64,000 nt of DNA from Magnetococcales bacterium WMHbinv6 (GCA_002753135.1 PDZV01000005.1:63558-127557), one strand, 5' to 3'; positions 1 through 8,156 are shown, counted from the first letter of the stretch. Program-made: numbers and translations. Notes: generated by a model not told the origin, from the sequence alone.

Positions 1-148
1 TGGGCTGACCTTGCACCCGGCTGGCGTGACAGGCGCTTAAGCAACTCTGATCGTGCAACATGCGGCCTCGTTCTGCATCAGCAGCAAACAGCGGCAGCGT
101 CACGCCCAAGGCCAGCGACGTGACCAGCAAACGAGCTTGATATTTCAT
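1..148 (-). CDS. c-type cytochrome-like protein, N-terminal fragment (runs off window)
   Basis: Forty-nine codons are visible before the window edge. The ATG is preceded by AAGGAG at a six- to seven-base distance, a strong ribosome site. The protein opens with a Sec signal peptide (MKYQARLL, hydrophobic core, cleavage probably after LFAADA), followed by a GRMLHDQSC segment typical of small periplasmic c-type cytochromes. The haem-binding motif reads C-L-S-A-C-H, that is CxxxCH with one residue more than the usual CxxCH. Only 30 bases separate this start from the divergent reductase start, so the two promoters must overlap coding sequence. Family placement rests on the signal peptide and the single haem-like motif; the rest of the gene is outside the window. 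Confidence 0.6.
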   Translation of the reverse strand, partial: MKYQARLLVTSLALGVTLPLFAADAERGRMLHDQSCLSACHASRVQGQP

Positions 149-178
149 GACCAACTCCTTTATCACGGGTTAAACACC

Positions 179-1150
179 ATGAACCATTCTACGGCACACC
201 AGGCAAGCGTATCGCCACCCCCCCAGCTGCTGGTTGTGGGAACAGGAGCGGTTGGTGGCTACTACGGTGCCCAATTGGCCAAAGCCGGTGCAACCGTCTC
301 TACCGTGCATCGATCCGATTATGCCGTGATTCGTGAACGGGGAATTCAGATCGACGGCCTGCAGGGCAGCAGCCTGTTTCGCCCGGCGCATGTTCTGCAA
401 CAGGTCGAAATCCAGGAACAGGCCCCGGATTATATCCTGGTTGCACTCAAAGTGCTTGAGGAAATCGACACGGCAAGCATAATTCGTCCGGCTGTGGGCA
501 AAAAGACGGTCATTTTGCTGCTGCAAAACGGCATCGAAACCGAACAACGCATTGCCGATGCCTTTCCAGATAACGAAATTTTAAGCGGACTTGCCTTTGT
601 TTGCTTAAGCCGCACCGCCCCAGGACGCATTGCACACAGCTGTTACGGCCATTTAGCCATAGGTCGCTACCCCCGAGGCGAATCACAGGCGGCACACCAA
701 CTGGCGGCGTTGTTTGAACAGTCGGGAACCGCATGTGTGGTTTCAGACGATATTGGTTTGGAGCGTTGGAAAAAACTGGTCTGGAATGCCGCATTCAATC
801 CGCTGTCGGTTCTCAGTCGGGCCACCACTGCAGAGATATTGGCCAATCCTGCGGCAAGCCATTTGGTTGAACAGGTGATGCGTGAAGTATGTCGTATCGC
901 CGAGGCCGCCGGTTACCGGTTACCGGACGGGATCGTGGAAAAAAATCTGGCCGCCACGCGCAAAATGAAACCCTACAAAACCAGCATGCTTTTGGACTAT
1001 CTCTCTGGTCGTTCCATGGAGGTGGAGGCCATCCTGGGCAATGTGGTGCGGGCGGCAGATCGATGCGGCATTGCGGCTCCCCATCTGCAAAGCCTGTATG
1101 GGGCTTTATCTCTGTTGGCCCGCCCGGCCAGTACAGCTGAAAATCAGTAA
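179..1150 (+). CDS. panE: 2-dehydropantoate 2-reductase (ketopantoate reductase)
   Basis: Cytosolic NADPH-dependent reduction of 2-dehydropantoate to pantoate in pantothenate/CoA synthesis. The 323-residue protein carries the Rossmann motif GTGAVGGYYG near residue 17-26, the central segment ERWKKLVWNAAFNPLS that holds the family's catalytic lysine and asparagine, and the C-terminal signature DYLSGRSMEVEAILGNVV containing the substrate-binding glutamate. Length agrees with the family (about 300). The open frame extends upstream to 53, but that part overlaps the divergent cytochrome gene and resembles nothing, so the ATG at 179 is preferred; no strong ribosome site precedes it. The 3' end overlaps the convergent 51-aa gene by a few bases. 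ApbA/PanE-family paralogues with other ketoacid substrates exist, so the exact substrate is inferred. Confidence 0.88.
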   Translation: MNHSTAHQASVSPPPQLLVVGTGAVGGYYGAQLAKAGATVSTVHRSDYAVIRERGIQIDGLQGSSLFRPAHVLQQVEIQEQAPDYILVALKVLEEIDTASIIRPAVGKKTVILLLQNGIETEQRIADAFPDNEILSGLAFVCLSRTAPGRIAHSCYGHLAIGRYPRGESQAAHQLAALFEQSGTACVVSDDIGLERWKKLVWNAAFNPLSVLSRATTAEILANPAASHLVEQVMREVCRIAEAAGYRLPDGIVEKNLAATRKMKPYKTSMLLDYLSGRSMEVEAILGNVVRAADRCGIAAPHLQSLYGALSLLARPASTAENQ

Positions 1151-1299
1151 GTTTTTAACCAGGTGATCAGAATATAGGCTTGAACCAGAGAAATGGCGAT
1201 CAGGCCATAGGTGCCGCCCACACAGACAAAAGACAAAAACCGAACCAATGCTTCTTGAGGTTGCCAACGGTATTTGACGTTTGCAAGGTATTTGGACAT
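1144..1299 (-). CDS. 51-aa single-pass membrane protein, unknown function
   Basis: Short frame, convergent with panE and overlapping its last codons. It encodes MSKYLANVKYRWQPQEALVRF followed by one hydrophobic segment (about residues 22-46, rich in L, I, V, F, G) and a basic-aromatic end (WLKTY). A GGGGGAAAG purine stretch lies about eight bases before the ATG, a plausible ribosome site. The charge pattern (basic and amphipathic N-terminus, then one transmembrane helix) looks like a real small membrane protein rather than chance. No family recognised. The short length and lack of homology evidence keep confidence moderate. Confidence 0.5.
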   Translation of the reverse strand: MSKYLANVKYRWQPQEALVRFLSFVCVGGTYGLIAISLVQAYILITWLKTY

Positions 1300-1354
1300 C
1301 GGCGCTTTCCCCCTGAATTCTACATAACCTGTGAATAAGAAAAGAGTTCGCTGC

Positions 1355-1391
1355 GGTCTTGACCCAGGGGAGCCCCCTGCGGGATAAGACC
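1355..1391. other. two-tiered inverted repeat between convergent genes
   Basis: GGTCTT at 1355-1360 pairs with AAGACC at 1386-1391, and inside it CAGGGG pairs perfectly with CCCCTG around a three-base loop. No T-run follows on either strand, so it is not a standard intrinsic terminator. It sits in the 214-base gap between the 51-aa gene and the end of the H-NOX/PilZ gene; I see no other feature in that gap. Confidence 0.35.
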
Positions 1392-1513
1392 GGCTCTGGG
1401 GCTCAAGAGAGCAAAAGACGAGCCAATTTCAACGTGTCGTCAGTAAGGTTTCTGAGGTCAGAGAAAGCGCGGTCGTAACAGGAGTTACTGAAGGTTAAAC
1501 TGTGTCAATAACA

Positions 1514-2794
1514 TTATAATTCAGAGAGTTGATGACGTTCCGCCAGTACCAGGGCTTTCAGGCGGTGCAAGGCCATCTGCTCTTTTTCCTGGTAAAAGGC
1601 AAAAATCCGTCGGCTGTCATTGACGGTCAAGGGACGAAATACGACGCGGATTTGATGACGCCCATCCCGTTCGTCGATATAGAGAATGTTGCCATCACAC
1701 TGCAGTGGCGGATCGTTGCTGGTGGCTTCGCCATGCACCTCGCTATGGAGTGGCGCTAATGAAAAACGAATCTGCACCGGAGTAAAGGGGGAAATCTCTT
1801 TTAGTAACGGATCGCTGCGCATGACAATTGCCATGCCGTTTTCCGAAAGATTGGCCAACCATCCACGGAAGGATTGCTGTTCAATCTGAAAAGAGACAAT
1901 GACCGAATTGTCGACAGCGATACGGGCAGTCATCCGACGGCCAATGGGACCATCGGTAGGAATGAACGCCTGCAAAAGGGCGGTTCCTTGTGACCAGTGA
2001 ATTTTGCTCACCATCGCCTTGAGGCCGAAAGGAAGGTGTGGCAAAGCCAGGTAGGTAATCCCCTCCTCCTGCATCGCCCGCAACGACTCTGGATGAATCT
2101 GCACCAGAACTCCTTGTTGACCGTAGCGCAGCACCAGCCCCGAATGAATGATCGGAATCCCATCAAACTGATTGAAAAAACGAATCTCCTGGATGCGGTC
2201 GTGGACAATTTGGAACTCACGATTGATTTCGATATGGTGTTGCAAAGCCGGATCGTGCAGAAGAATCGACAATCGACAGACCGGGGCTCCGTCACGCAAA
2301 CAGAGTCGTTCCTGAATACGAATCGGTTCCTGGAATCGTTCGGCCATGCCCAAAACAATTCCCTTGAAGATGCCACACAACTTGCGCTCAGAGAGATAGA
2401 CGGCGGAAACTTCGCCATATTTCAGTCGATAGGCACGAATGTTGGGTAGTTTGGTGCTGTTGCTGGCGCTGAAAGGGGCCAGTATCACGGTATTGAGATG
2501 TTCCAGAATATCCAGAGTCCGCCATTCCGGGCGAATCAGACCCATGGTGCGCCCCAGGGTGAGCAAACCGTCGCTCAAATAACGGCCAAACGACTCCTGA
2601 AATTGCACAACAGGGATCTGCAGTTGTCGCGCTGCTGCCTGGATGAGGTCTGAGGCGGCGGCATCCGGATAGGTGCGATCGGCCTGCAGGGGCTGACGAA
2701 CCCGGTTGGCACTCAGCCAGAGCGATTCCAGACAATCCACACCGCACTGTTGTTGGAGATACTCCTCCAAGGCAAGCAAGATAATACCGTGCAT
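1514..2794 (-). CDS. H-NOX haem gas-sensor domain fused to a PilZ c-di-GMP-binding domain
   Basis: A 426-residue cytosolic sensor-effector. Residues 1-180 match the haem-NO/O2-binding (H-NOX) fold: the start MHGIIL follows the family pattern, H99 in LDILEHLNTVI stands at the place of the proximal haem histidine (canonical H102), P117 follows, and Y133-x-S135-x-R137 (YLSER) is the haem-propionate YxSxR signature. About residues 195-285 look like an N-terminal PilZ-associated beta domain. From about 286 a PilZ domain shows RRMTAR (RxxxR) and then NLSENG (NxSxxG), the two c-di-GMP-binding motifs. The start was moved 25 codons inside the longest frame because H-NOX proteins begin at this MxG; AAGGA lies 11 bases upstream. 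Divergent from trxB with about 100 bases between. Direct coupling of NO or O2 sensing to a c-di-GMP effector is inferred. Confidence 0.82.
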   Translation of the reverse strand: MHGIILLALEEYLQQQCGVDCLESLWLSANRVRQPLQADRTYPDAAASDLIQAAARQLQIPVVQFQESFGRYLSDGLLTLGRTMGLIRPEWRTLDILEHLNTVILAPFSASNSTKLPNIRAYRLKYGEVSAVYLSERKLCGIFKGIVLGMAERFQEPIRIQERLCLRDGAPVCRLSILLHDPALQHHIEINREFQIVHDRIQEIRFFNQFDGIPIIHSGLVLRYGQQGVLVQIHPESLRAMQEEGITYLALPHLPFGLKAMVSKIHWSQGTALLQAFIPTDGPIGRRMTARIAVDNSVIVSFQIEQQSFRGWLANLSENGMAIVMRSDPLLKEISPFTPVQIRFSLAPLHSEVHGEATSNDPPLQCDGNILYIDERDGRHQIRVVFRPLTVNDSRRIFAFYQEKEQMALHRLKALVLAERHQLSEL

Positions 2795-2894
2795 CCCTCT
2801 GCCAATCCTTATATTCTGAGGCCGCTCAGAAGCACCATGGCACTCTGCCGGGTGCAATCTATCACCCATTGATCATACGTATGGAGGCATCGCC

Positions 2895-3872
2895 GTGGCC
2901 ACGGTAACGCACAATCCTCTTATTATTTTAGGCTCTGGACCTGCCGGTTATACCGCAGCCATTTATACGGGTCGCGCCAATCTCTCCCCGATTCTGCTTC
3001 AGGGCATGCAACCGGGTGGACAACTGACTGTTACCACAGAAGTAGACAATTTTCCAGGCTTTGAGGAGGGTATTCAAGGTCCAGAGCTGATGCAGAAAAT
3101 GGAGGCGCAAGCCCGCCGCTTTGGTACCAGGATTATCTCCGATATGGTGCTGCAGGCCGATTTGAGCGCAGCACAGCGCCAGGGTGGACCGTTTCGCCTG
3201 ACCTGCGATTCCGGGGATGTCTATACCTGTGATGCGCTGATTATCGCCACGGGTGCCTCGGCCCGTTGGTTGGGGTTGGAGTCTGAAAAAAAATTGGGCG
3301 GCTATGGCGTCTCAGCCTGTGCCACCTGTGATGGTTTTTTTTACCGGGGACATGAGATTGCCGTGGTCGGCGGTGGTGATACCGCTGTCGAAGAGGCGCT
3401 TTTTTTGACCAATTTTGCCAGCAAAGTGACCCTGATCCATCGCCGTGACGCTCTGCGGGCGGAAAAGGTGATGCAAGAGCGGCTGTTTGCCAATCCCAAG
3501 GTGCATACCATCTGGAATGTGGTCGTCGAAGAGATTCTCGGTGACCCCAAAGCCGGAGGGGTGTCGGGTCTGCGCTTGAAAGACGTGCAAACCGGTGCCT
3601 TGCAAGAGCTGGCGGTTACCGGGGTTTTTATTGCCATCGGCCACACCCCCAACACCACCATATTTGGCGATCAACTGGATAAGGATGAGCAGGGCTATCT
3701 GATCACCAAATCCCATTCGACGGCCACCAATATTCCCGGTGTTTTTGCGGCGGGCGATGTTCAGGACAAAACCTTCCGCCAGGCGATCACCGCTGCTGGC
3801 ACAGGCTGCATGGCTGCCTTGGAAGCAGAACGCTATCTTCATGAAAAATCAGGAGAAGCAGCGAGGATTTAA
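2895..3872 (+). CDS. trxB: thioredoxin-disulfide reductase
   Basis: Cytosolic FAD/NADPH flavoenzyme that reduces thioredoxin. The 325 residues show the FAD-binding motif [18 protein letters not shown] near the N-terminus, GGQL and NFPGF of the low-molecular-weight family, the redox-active CATC disulfide in [13 protein letters not shown], the NADPH motif [16 protein letters not shown], and the C-terminal FAD signature [15 protein letters not shown]. Length is standard (about 320). Translation starts at GTG 2895, preceded by GGAGG at seven bases, and no better ATG is in frame. A strong hairpin follows the stop, suggesting a single-gene transcript divergent from the H-NOX/PilZ gene. Confidence 0.96.
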   Translation: MATVTHNPLIILGSGPAGYTAAIYTGRANLSPILLQGMQPGGQLTVTTEVDNFPGFEEGIQGPELMQKMEAQARRFGTRIISDMVLQADLSAAQRQGGPFRLTCDSGDVYTCDALIIATGASARWLGLESEKKLGGYGVSACATCDGFFYRGHEIAVVGGGDTAVEEALFLTNFASKVTLIHRRDALRAEKVMQERLFANPKVHTIWNVVVEEILGDPKAGGVSGLRLKDVQTGALQELAVTGVFIAIGHTPNTTIFGDQLDKDEQGYLITKSHSTATNIPGVFAAGDVQDKTFRQAITAAGTGCMAALEAERYLHEKSGEAARI

Positions 3873-3894
3873 CGGGTCTTACGTTTCTGCCAGC

Positions 3895-3938
3895 GGACAT
3901 GAGAAGCGCGTGCCACCGGTTGACGGCTTCTCATGTCC
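3895..3938 (+). terminator. 13-bp inverted repeat after trxB, probable terminator
   Basis: GGACATGAGAAGC (3895-3907) is matched perfectly by GCTTCTCATGTCC (3926-3938), and the 18-base loop can add three more pairs. There is no T-run, only an A-rich tail that runs into the ribosome site of the next gene, so it may act as an attenuator, RNA-end stabiliser or imperfect terminator between trxB and the methyltransferase. Confidence 0.5.
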
Positions 3939-3963
3939 AGAAACAAAAGAGAGGTGACGGATT

Positions 3964-5118
3964 ATGCAACAGGGTTTTCCACTGATTCGTTTCATGGCAG
4001 CCCGCCTGCGTATGGGCATGTCGGATGCGGACATCCTCCAGTCGCCTGAACTGCACCCCCTTGCCCCCACAACTGCCACCGTGCTGCTCAAGGCAGTCAA
4101 AGAGATTTGGCTCTTGTTGCAAGAGGGTACACCGCTTGAAAAGGTGCAAAAACCGTTACAACGCTACGGTATTGAGGAGCAAACACTCGCAGCGATCATC
4201 GAATCGGTCCATGCCGAAGATGTACACACCTGGTTCAAGCAATCGACTGTGCCTGCCGGGCCTCGTTGCCCGGCATGGGATGAAGAAAAAGAGAAAAATC
4301 TTCTTTTTGCCCAAGCAACAGAGTGGATAGCGTCAGGAGAGAAGGATCTGGCCGCTGCCGCTTTGCGCCGCCTGCTGCTTCTGGATTGCGACAGCAGCCA
4401 ATATTATAATACGTTAAGCAGCGTTCTTCTCTCCGCACACAACCATATTTTCATGCTCAAGCATTTGCATGCGGTGTTGCAACCAAAACGCTATCTGGAA
4501 ATTGGCGTCAGTTTTGGCCACTCGATCGTTCTGGCACAGCCAGGGACCCAAGCCGTCGGTATCGATCCGGAACTGAAGGCGACCTGCCACCGTCTACCCG
4601 ATCATATTCGTCTGTATGGCATGACCAGCGATGATTTTTTTGCCAAGGTTGACGTGCAAGCCGTTCTCGGTGGCCCGCTGGATATGGCATTTTTGGATGG
4701 CATGCACCTGTTTGAATATCTGTTGCGGGATTTTATCCACGCCGAACGCCACTGTCATCGCCACTCGGTCATTCTTTTGCACGACACCTACCCTGTCGAT
4801 GGCGTGGTCGCCGCGCGCAAACGGTTGACGGGCTACTGGCTGGGGGATGTATGGAAAATGGTTCCCTGCCTCAAAAAATACAGGCCGGAGCTGCAGATAG
4901 ATACCATCGCGGTTCAACCCAGCGGCTTGACCGTGGTGCGCGGATTGGATCCCGGCAATCGCACTCTGCTTGATCATTTGCCGGAAATTTATCAGGAGTT
5001 TATCTATCTCAATTTTGCCCAGGTGCAGGATAAGATGGATGAACTGGTCAATCTTGTTCCTGCGGATGTGGCGCACATCACCCGCGATTGGTTGTTGCAA
5101 CCTGCAGAAAAAGCATAA
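3964..5118 (+). CDS. class I SAM-dependent methyltransferase (Methyltransf_24-like) with N-terminal helical region
   Basis: A 384-residue protein. Residues 1-145 are helical with no recognised family. From about 165 a Rossmann methyltransferase region follows: KRYLEIGVSFGHSIVLAQPG is motif I (SAM binding), AVGIDPEL the acidic second strand, and LDMAFLDGMHLFEYLLRDF followed by HSVILLHDTYP matches the metal-type Methyltransf_24 pattern (DG-H and HD). The ATG has AGAGGTGA about eight bases upstream. It follows trxB on the same strand beyond a hairpin and converges with modB with ten bases between, where I see no terminator. The substrate is unknown; relatives often occur in glycan or sugar modification loci, but no such genes are nearby. 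Confidence 0.72.
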   Translation: MQQGFPLIRFMAARLRMGMSDADILQSPELHPLAPTTATVLLKAVKEIWLLLQEGTPLEKVQKPLQRYGIEEQTLAAIIESVHAEDVHTWFKQSTVPAGPRCPAWDEEKEKNLLFAQATEWIASGEKDLAAAALRRLLLLDCDSSQYYNTLSSVLLSAHNHIFMLKHLHAVLQPKRYLEIGVSFGHSIVLAQPGTQAVGIDPELKATCHRLPDHIRLYGMTSDDFFAKVDVQAVLGGPLDMAFLDGMHLFEYLLRDFIHAERHCHRHSVILLHDTYPVDGVVAARKRLTGYWLGDVWKMVPCLKKYRPELQIDTIAVQPSGLTVVRGLDPGNRTLLDHLPEIYQEFIYLNFAQVQDKMDELVNLVPADVAHITRDWLLQPAEKA

Positions 5119-5128
5119 AAACAAAGCG

Positions 5129-5803
5129 TTAACAAAACGATTTATCCGGTCGGAAACGTTGCAGTAACAGCAGAACGACAAAGGAAAAGAGCAACAATCC
5201 CCCCGCCAGCCAATGGGCTTGTGCATATTCCATGGCTTCTACATGAGAGTAGATCTGCACAGAGATCACCCGGGTTACGCCAGGAATATTACCACCCATC
5301 ATCAAGACTACGCCAAATTCCCCGACCGTATGGGCAAAACCAAGGATGGCGGCAGTCACAATGGCCGGTTTGGCCAGCGGCAAAGCGACCGTCACAAAGG
5401 CATCCCATGGGCTGGCGCGCAGGGTGGCAGCCGCTTCCAGGGGTTTATCGCCGATACTCTCGAAGGCATTTTGAATCGGTTGCACGACAAAAGGGAGAGA
5501 ATAGAGACAAGAGGCGATTACCAGACCAGGAAAGGTGAAGGGAAGCAACCCCAAGCCCAGCGTTTGTGTCAATTGCCCCAGCCAGCCCTGTGGTCCCATC
5601 AGGATCAACAGATAAAACCCCAACACAGTCGGCGGCAGCACCAAGGGCAGGGCCACCACGGCAGCCACGGCTCCCTTGTATCGTCTGCGGCTACGCGCCA
5701 ACCACCAAGCCAGAGGGATGCCCAGCAACAGCAAAAAAAAGGTCGTGACCATGGCCAACTGCAAGGTCAGCCGGATGGCAAGCAGATCGTCGGCAGAGAG
5801 CAT
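5129..5803 (-). CDS. modB: molybdate ABC transporter permease ModB
   Basis: Inner-membrane permease of the molybdate importer, 224 residues, the usual ModB size. About five hydrophobic segments are visible (for example [15 protein letters not shown] and [17 protein letters not shown]). The ModB signature [16 protein letters not shown] is present, as is the cytoplasmic EAA loop [20 protein letters not shown], which contacts the ATPase, and [15 protein letters not shown] near the C-terminus. It begins three bases after the modA stop, so the pair is translationally linked. The expected ModC ATPase does not follow: the gene ends convergently against the methyltransferase. Confidence 0.92.
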   Translation of the reverse strand: MLSADDLLAIRLTLQLAMVTTFFLLLLGIPLAWWLARSRRRYKGAVAAVVALPLVLPPTVLGFYLLILMGPQGWLGQLTQTLGLGLLPFTFPGLVIASCLYSLPFVVQPIQNAFESIGDKPLEAAATLRASPWDAFVTVALPLAKPAIVTAAILGFAHTVGEFGVVLMMGGNIPGVTRVISVQIYSHVEAMEYAQAHWLAGGLLLFSFVVLLLLQRFRPDKSFC

Positions 5804-5806
5804 GGA

Positions 5807-6577
5807 TCAGGTTCCGTAACCAAATGAGCGGATAACAGAGTGTGCTTTGTCACTGCGCAAAAAGGCAAGCCAAGCTGTTGCTGCCGGATTTGCCTGGCCG
5901 TTGTGTAACAAAATGGCATCCTGGCGAATCTCCTGGTAAAGATGTTCAGGTATGATCCAGGCCGAACCCGCAATCAGTTGACCATCTCTCAGCAGCTGCG
6001 AAAGAGAGACAAAACCCAACTCCGCATTGCCAGAGGCAACAAATTGCTGCGTTTGGGCGATATTTTCCCCCTGGACCAGCTTTGCCTGCAATCGCTCATA
6101 CAGCCCCAAAGCCTGCAAACTCTGTTGAGCCGCTCGACCATAGGGAGCCAGTTTGGGATCAGCGATGGCCAAATGAGCAAAGTTTCCCTGCTGCAGACAG
6201 CTCCCCTGGGTATCGACATAGCCCGATTTTGCCGACCACAATACCAATTTTCCCAAGGCATAGGTAAAGCGGCTGCCGCCATTTGCCAACCCTTCTTCCG
6301 CCAAACGAACCGGCGTCTCGGCATCGGCGGCCAACAACACCGCATAGGGGGCACCGTTGTGAATTTGGCTATACAATTTTCCTGTGGAAGCAAACGAATC
6401 TCGTGTTTGGTGCCCGCTCTCCTGACTAAACAGTTCGGCAAGTTTTTTGGCCGGGGCGGTAAAATTGGCGGCCACCGCAATCGAGACCGTCTCCGCCCTG
6501 GGCAAAGCGGGAAAAAACAGTCCCGCAAACAATACCAGCCAATGCCAACCGCCAGCCCTGCCAGCAAACATTTTCAT
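5807..6577 (-). CDS. modA: molybdate-binding periplasmic protein ModA
   Basis: Periplasmic substrate-binding protein for molybdate or tungstate. A Sec signal peptide (LVLFAGLFFPALPRAE) leads to the ModA start VSIAVAANFTAPAKKLAELF. The oxyanion-binding serine segment SFASTGKLYSQIHNGAP and the LLAADAETPVRLAEEG, LGKLVLWS and GENIAQTQQFVASGNAELGFVS segments follow in the family order. The 256 residues fit the usual length. No good ribosome site precedes the ATG; it lies 18 bases after the spermidine-synthase-like gene and may be reached by reinitiation. Together with modB it forms a transporter lacking its ATPase in this window. Confidence 0.9.
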   Translation of the reverse strand: MKMFAGRAGGWHWLVLFAGLFFPALPRAETVSIAVAANFTAPAKKLAELFSQESGHQTRDSFASTGKLYSQIHNGAPYAVLLAADAETPVRLAEEGLANGGSRFTYALGKLVLWSAKSGYVDTQGSCLQQGNFAHLAIADPKLAPYGRAAQQSLQALGLYERLQAKLVQGENIAQTQQFVASGNAELGFVSLSQLLRDGQLIAGSAWIIPEHLYQEIRQDAILLHNGQANPAATAWLAFLRSDKAHSVIRSFGYGT

Positions 6578-6595
6578 GGCAACTGACAGCTCGTG

Positions 6596-7480
6596 CTATT
6601 GATTGATCAGCAAATTGGCCGGAGAATATTGATCGGTCAGCATGCGGCTGTTGCTGGGCCAATCGACCTTTTGCGTAAAGAGAGGCAGCAGCCACTGTTT
6701 TGTAACGCCAAAACGTTGCAATTTTTCTTCGACCAGGTCGGCATTGCGTGCCAGTTGCGCCTCATTCGGCAGGGGCTGTTTGCTGGCGATAATAATGCGG
6801 TTGCGTTGCTGCAGTTGATAAAAGTCCCCGAAAACCGCTTGATAGGTTGCCGACTCCAGTGGATAGAGCTTGCGTGACGGATAGGTGTTGGCCACCAAAA
6901 CCCCTGCCGGGGTAAGCAGAGATTTCATCTCTTCAAAAAACTCTTTGGTCATCAAATGTTCTGGAACATACAGATGGTCAAAGGCATCCAGGATGATCAG
7001 GTCATACTGTTGCTGGCGGCGCATGGCCCGCTTGACAAAAACGCGGCCATCCTCATCAAACAGACGGGTATCAGCAGCCGGCACCAAGCCAAAAAATTGT
7101 TTGGCCACCAGGGTAACTGCCGGATCCAACTCGACACAATCCAGTTTGATGCCCGGATAGAGCTTCTGGAACACCTTTGGCAGAGTGCCGCCACCCAAAC
7201 CAATAATCAGGGCGCTTTGCGGCTTGGGATTGAGATAGAGGCCACCCAAAACCAGTTTGGTATATTCCAACACCAGACGGTCGGGCATTTCGCTATCGAT
7301 ACAACTTTGCCGTCCATTGTCATGAATGCCAAACTTCATGCAACGGATGCCATGCTGCTCGTAGACCAGAATATTGCGATAAAGAGATTTGGCTTCATAG
7401 ATGGTCTCGGCAGCCAGGGGCAAGCTGGCACCACTCAGCAAGAGAGCCAAAAGCGTTTTAAACCTATTGGTTTTGGCCAT
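6596..7480 (-). CDS. spermidine-synthase-like protein with N-terminal hydrophobic leader
   Basis: A 294-residue class I methyltransferase-fold protein of the polyamine-synthase type. The Rossmann glycine motif is ALIIGLGGGTLPKVFQ, the acidic second strand LDCVELDPAVTLVAKQFF, then LFDEDGRVFVKRA, and YDLIILDAFDHLYVPEHLMTKEFF carries the DAF motif of the family. Unlike cytosolic SpeE it starts with a hydrophobic leader (KTLLALLLSGASLPLAAE), either a signal peptide or the last membrane span of a split fused protein. The start at 7480 (GGGAGA upstream) overlaps the end of the preceding membrane-protein gene by 17 bases. In many genomes the two parts are a single membrane/spermidine-synthase polypeptide. 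Enzymatic activity and substrate are not established by sequence. Confidence 0.75.
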   Translation of the reverse strand: MAKTNRFKTLLALLLSGASLPLAAETIYEAKSLYRNILVYEQHGIRCMKFGIHDNGRQSCIDSEMPDRLVLEYTKLVLGGLYLNPKPQSALIIGLGGGTLPKVFQKLYPGIKLDCVELDPAVTLVAKQFFGLVPAADTRLFDEDGRVFVKRAMRRQQQYDLIILDAFDHLYVPEHLMTKEFFEEMKSLLTPAGVLVANTYPSRKLYPLESATYQAVFGDFYQLQQRNRIIIASKQPLPNEAQLARNADLVEEKLQRFGVTKQWLLPLFTQKVDWPSNSRMLTDQYSPANLLINQ

Positions 7481-8075
7481 CTTGCTCTCCCTTGAAGAAA
7501 AAACACAGGGCGGCAATCAACAAGGAGATGCTCATCATGCCAAAAAACAGTTGGTCCAGTTCAAAGAGCAGCACCAGATAGAATGAAGTCAACAAGGTGC
7601 CGATTGTGCTGCCAAAGGTGGAGACAAAAAATATTTTTCCAGCCACTCTGCCAGAACTGCCCGGCTGATCGACCAGCAGGCGAATGGCATAGGGTGAAAT
7701 GGCGCCGGAGATGGTAATGGGTACAAAAAACAACAGCAAAGAGGCCAGCAAAGCACCATAGCGGGGATCGGATACCAGACCAAAAACAGAATCCAGGATG
7801 CGGATGGAGCTATAGGAGCAGGGAATGGTTGCCAGAGAGGCCAAGCCAAGAATAATACTTAATTTGCGTAAATTTGGTTGCCGGGTGGAGAGGTGTCCGC
7901 CAATCAGATAACCGATGGAGAGCGATAGCATGAACATGGTGATGATCGCACCCCAGACATAGATTCCAGAACCGAAGTAGGGAGCCAGAACCCGGCCTCC
8001 CAACAGTTCCACAGCCATGACATAATAGCCCGACCAACCGGTCAGCAGGTAGATCAACACGGTATAGAGATTCAT
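7464..8075 (-). CDS. multi-pass membrane protein, membrane half of a split MFS/spermidine-synthase system
   Basis: 203 residues with about six hydrophobic spans (TVLIYLLTGWSGYYVMAVELLGG, IITMFMLSLSIGYLIGG, LSIILGLASLATIP, ALLASLLLFFVPITISGAISP, FFVSTFGSTIGTLLTSFYLVLLF, FFGMMSISLLIAALCFFF). The early segment VELLGGRVLAPYFGSGIYVWG and the later SGAISPYAIRLL and STFGSTIGTL segments are the pattern seen in the membrane half of fused MFS/spermidine synthases. The frame extends to a GTG at 8105, but that lies against a strong hairpin and has no ribosome site, so ATG 8075 is preferred. Its stop overlaps the start of the spermidine-synthase-like gene, implying coupled translation and probably a complex. 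Confidence 0.72.
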   Translation of the reverse strand: MNLYTVLIYLLTGWSGYYVMAVELLGGRVLAPYFGSGIYVWGAIITMFMLSLSIGYLIGGHLSTRQPNLRKLSIILGLASLATIPCSYSSIRILDSVFGLVSDPRYGALLASLLLFFVPITISGAISPYAIRLLVDQPGSSGRVAGKIFFVSTFGSTIGTLLTSFYLVLLFELDQLFFGMMSISLLIAALCFFFKGEQDGQNQ

Positions 8076-8109
8076 GACGGCAACTTTCAGTGAAAGAAAG
8101 GTCACTTAG

Positions 8110-8149
8110 CCATCATCGAGGTGTTGGTTGGCAACACCATCGATGATGG
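8110..8149 (-). terminator. near-perfect 17-bp hairpin, probable terminator
   Basis: CCATCATCGA-GGTGTTG pairs with CAACACC-ATCGATGATGG around a five-base loop with a single bulged base. It lies just after the stop of the 124-aa gene on the minus strand and before the split membrane protein. A T/C-rich run (CCTTTCTTTC) follows about ten bases later on that strand. It probably separates the two transcription units. Confidence 0.55.
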
Positions 8150-8156
8150 GAGGCGA

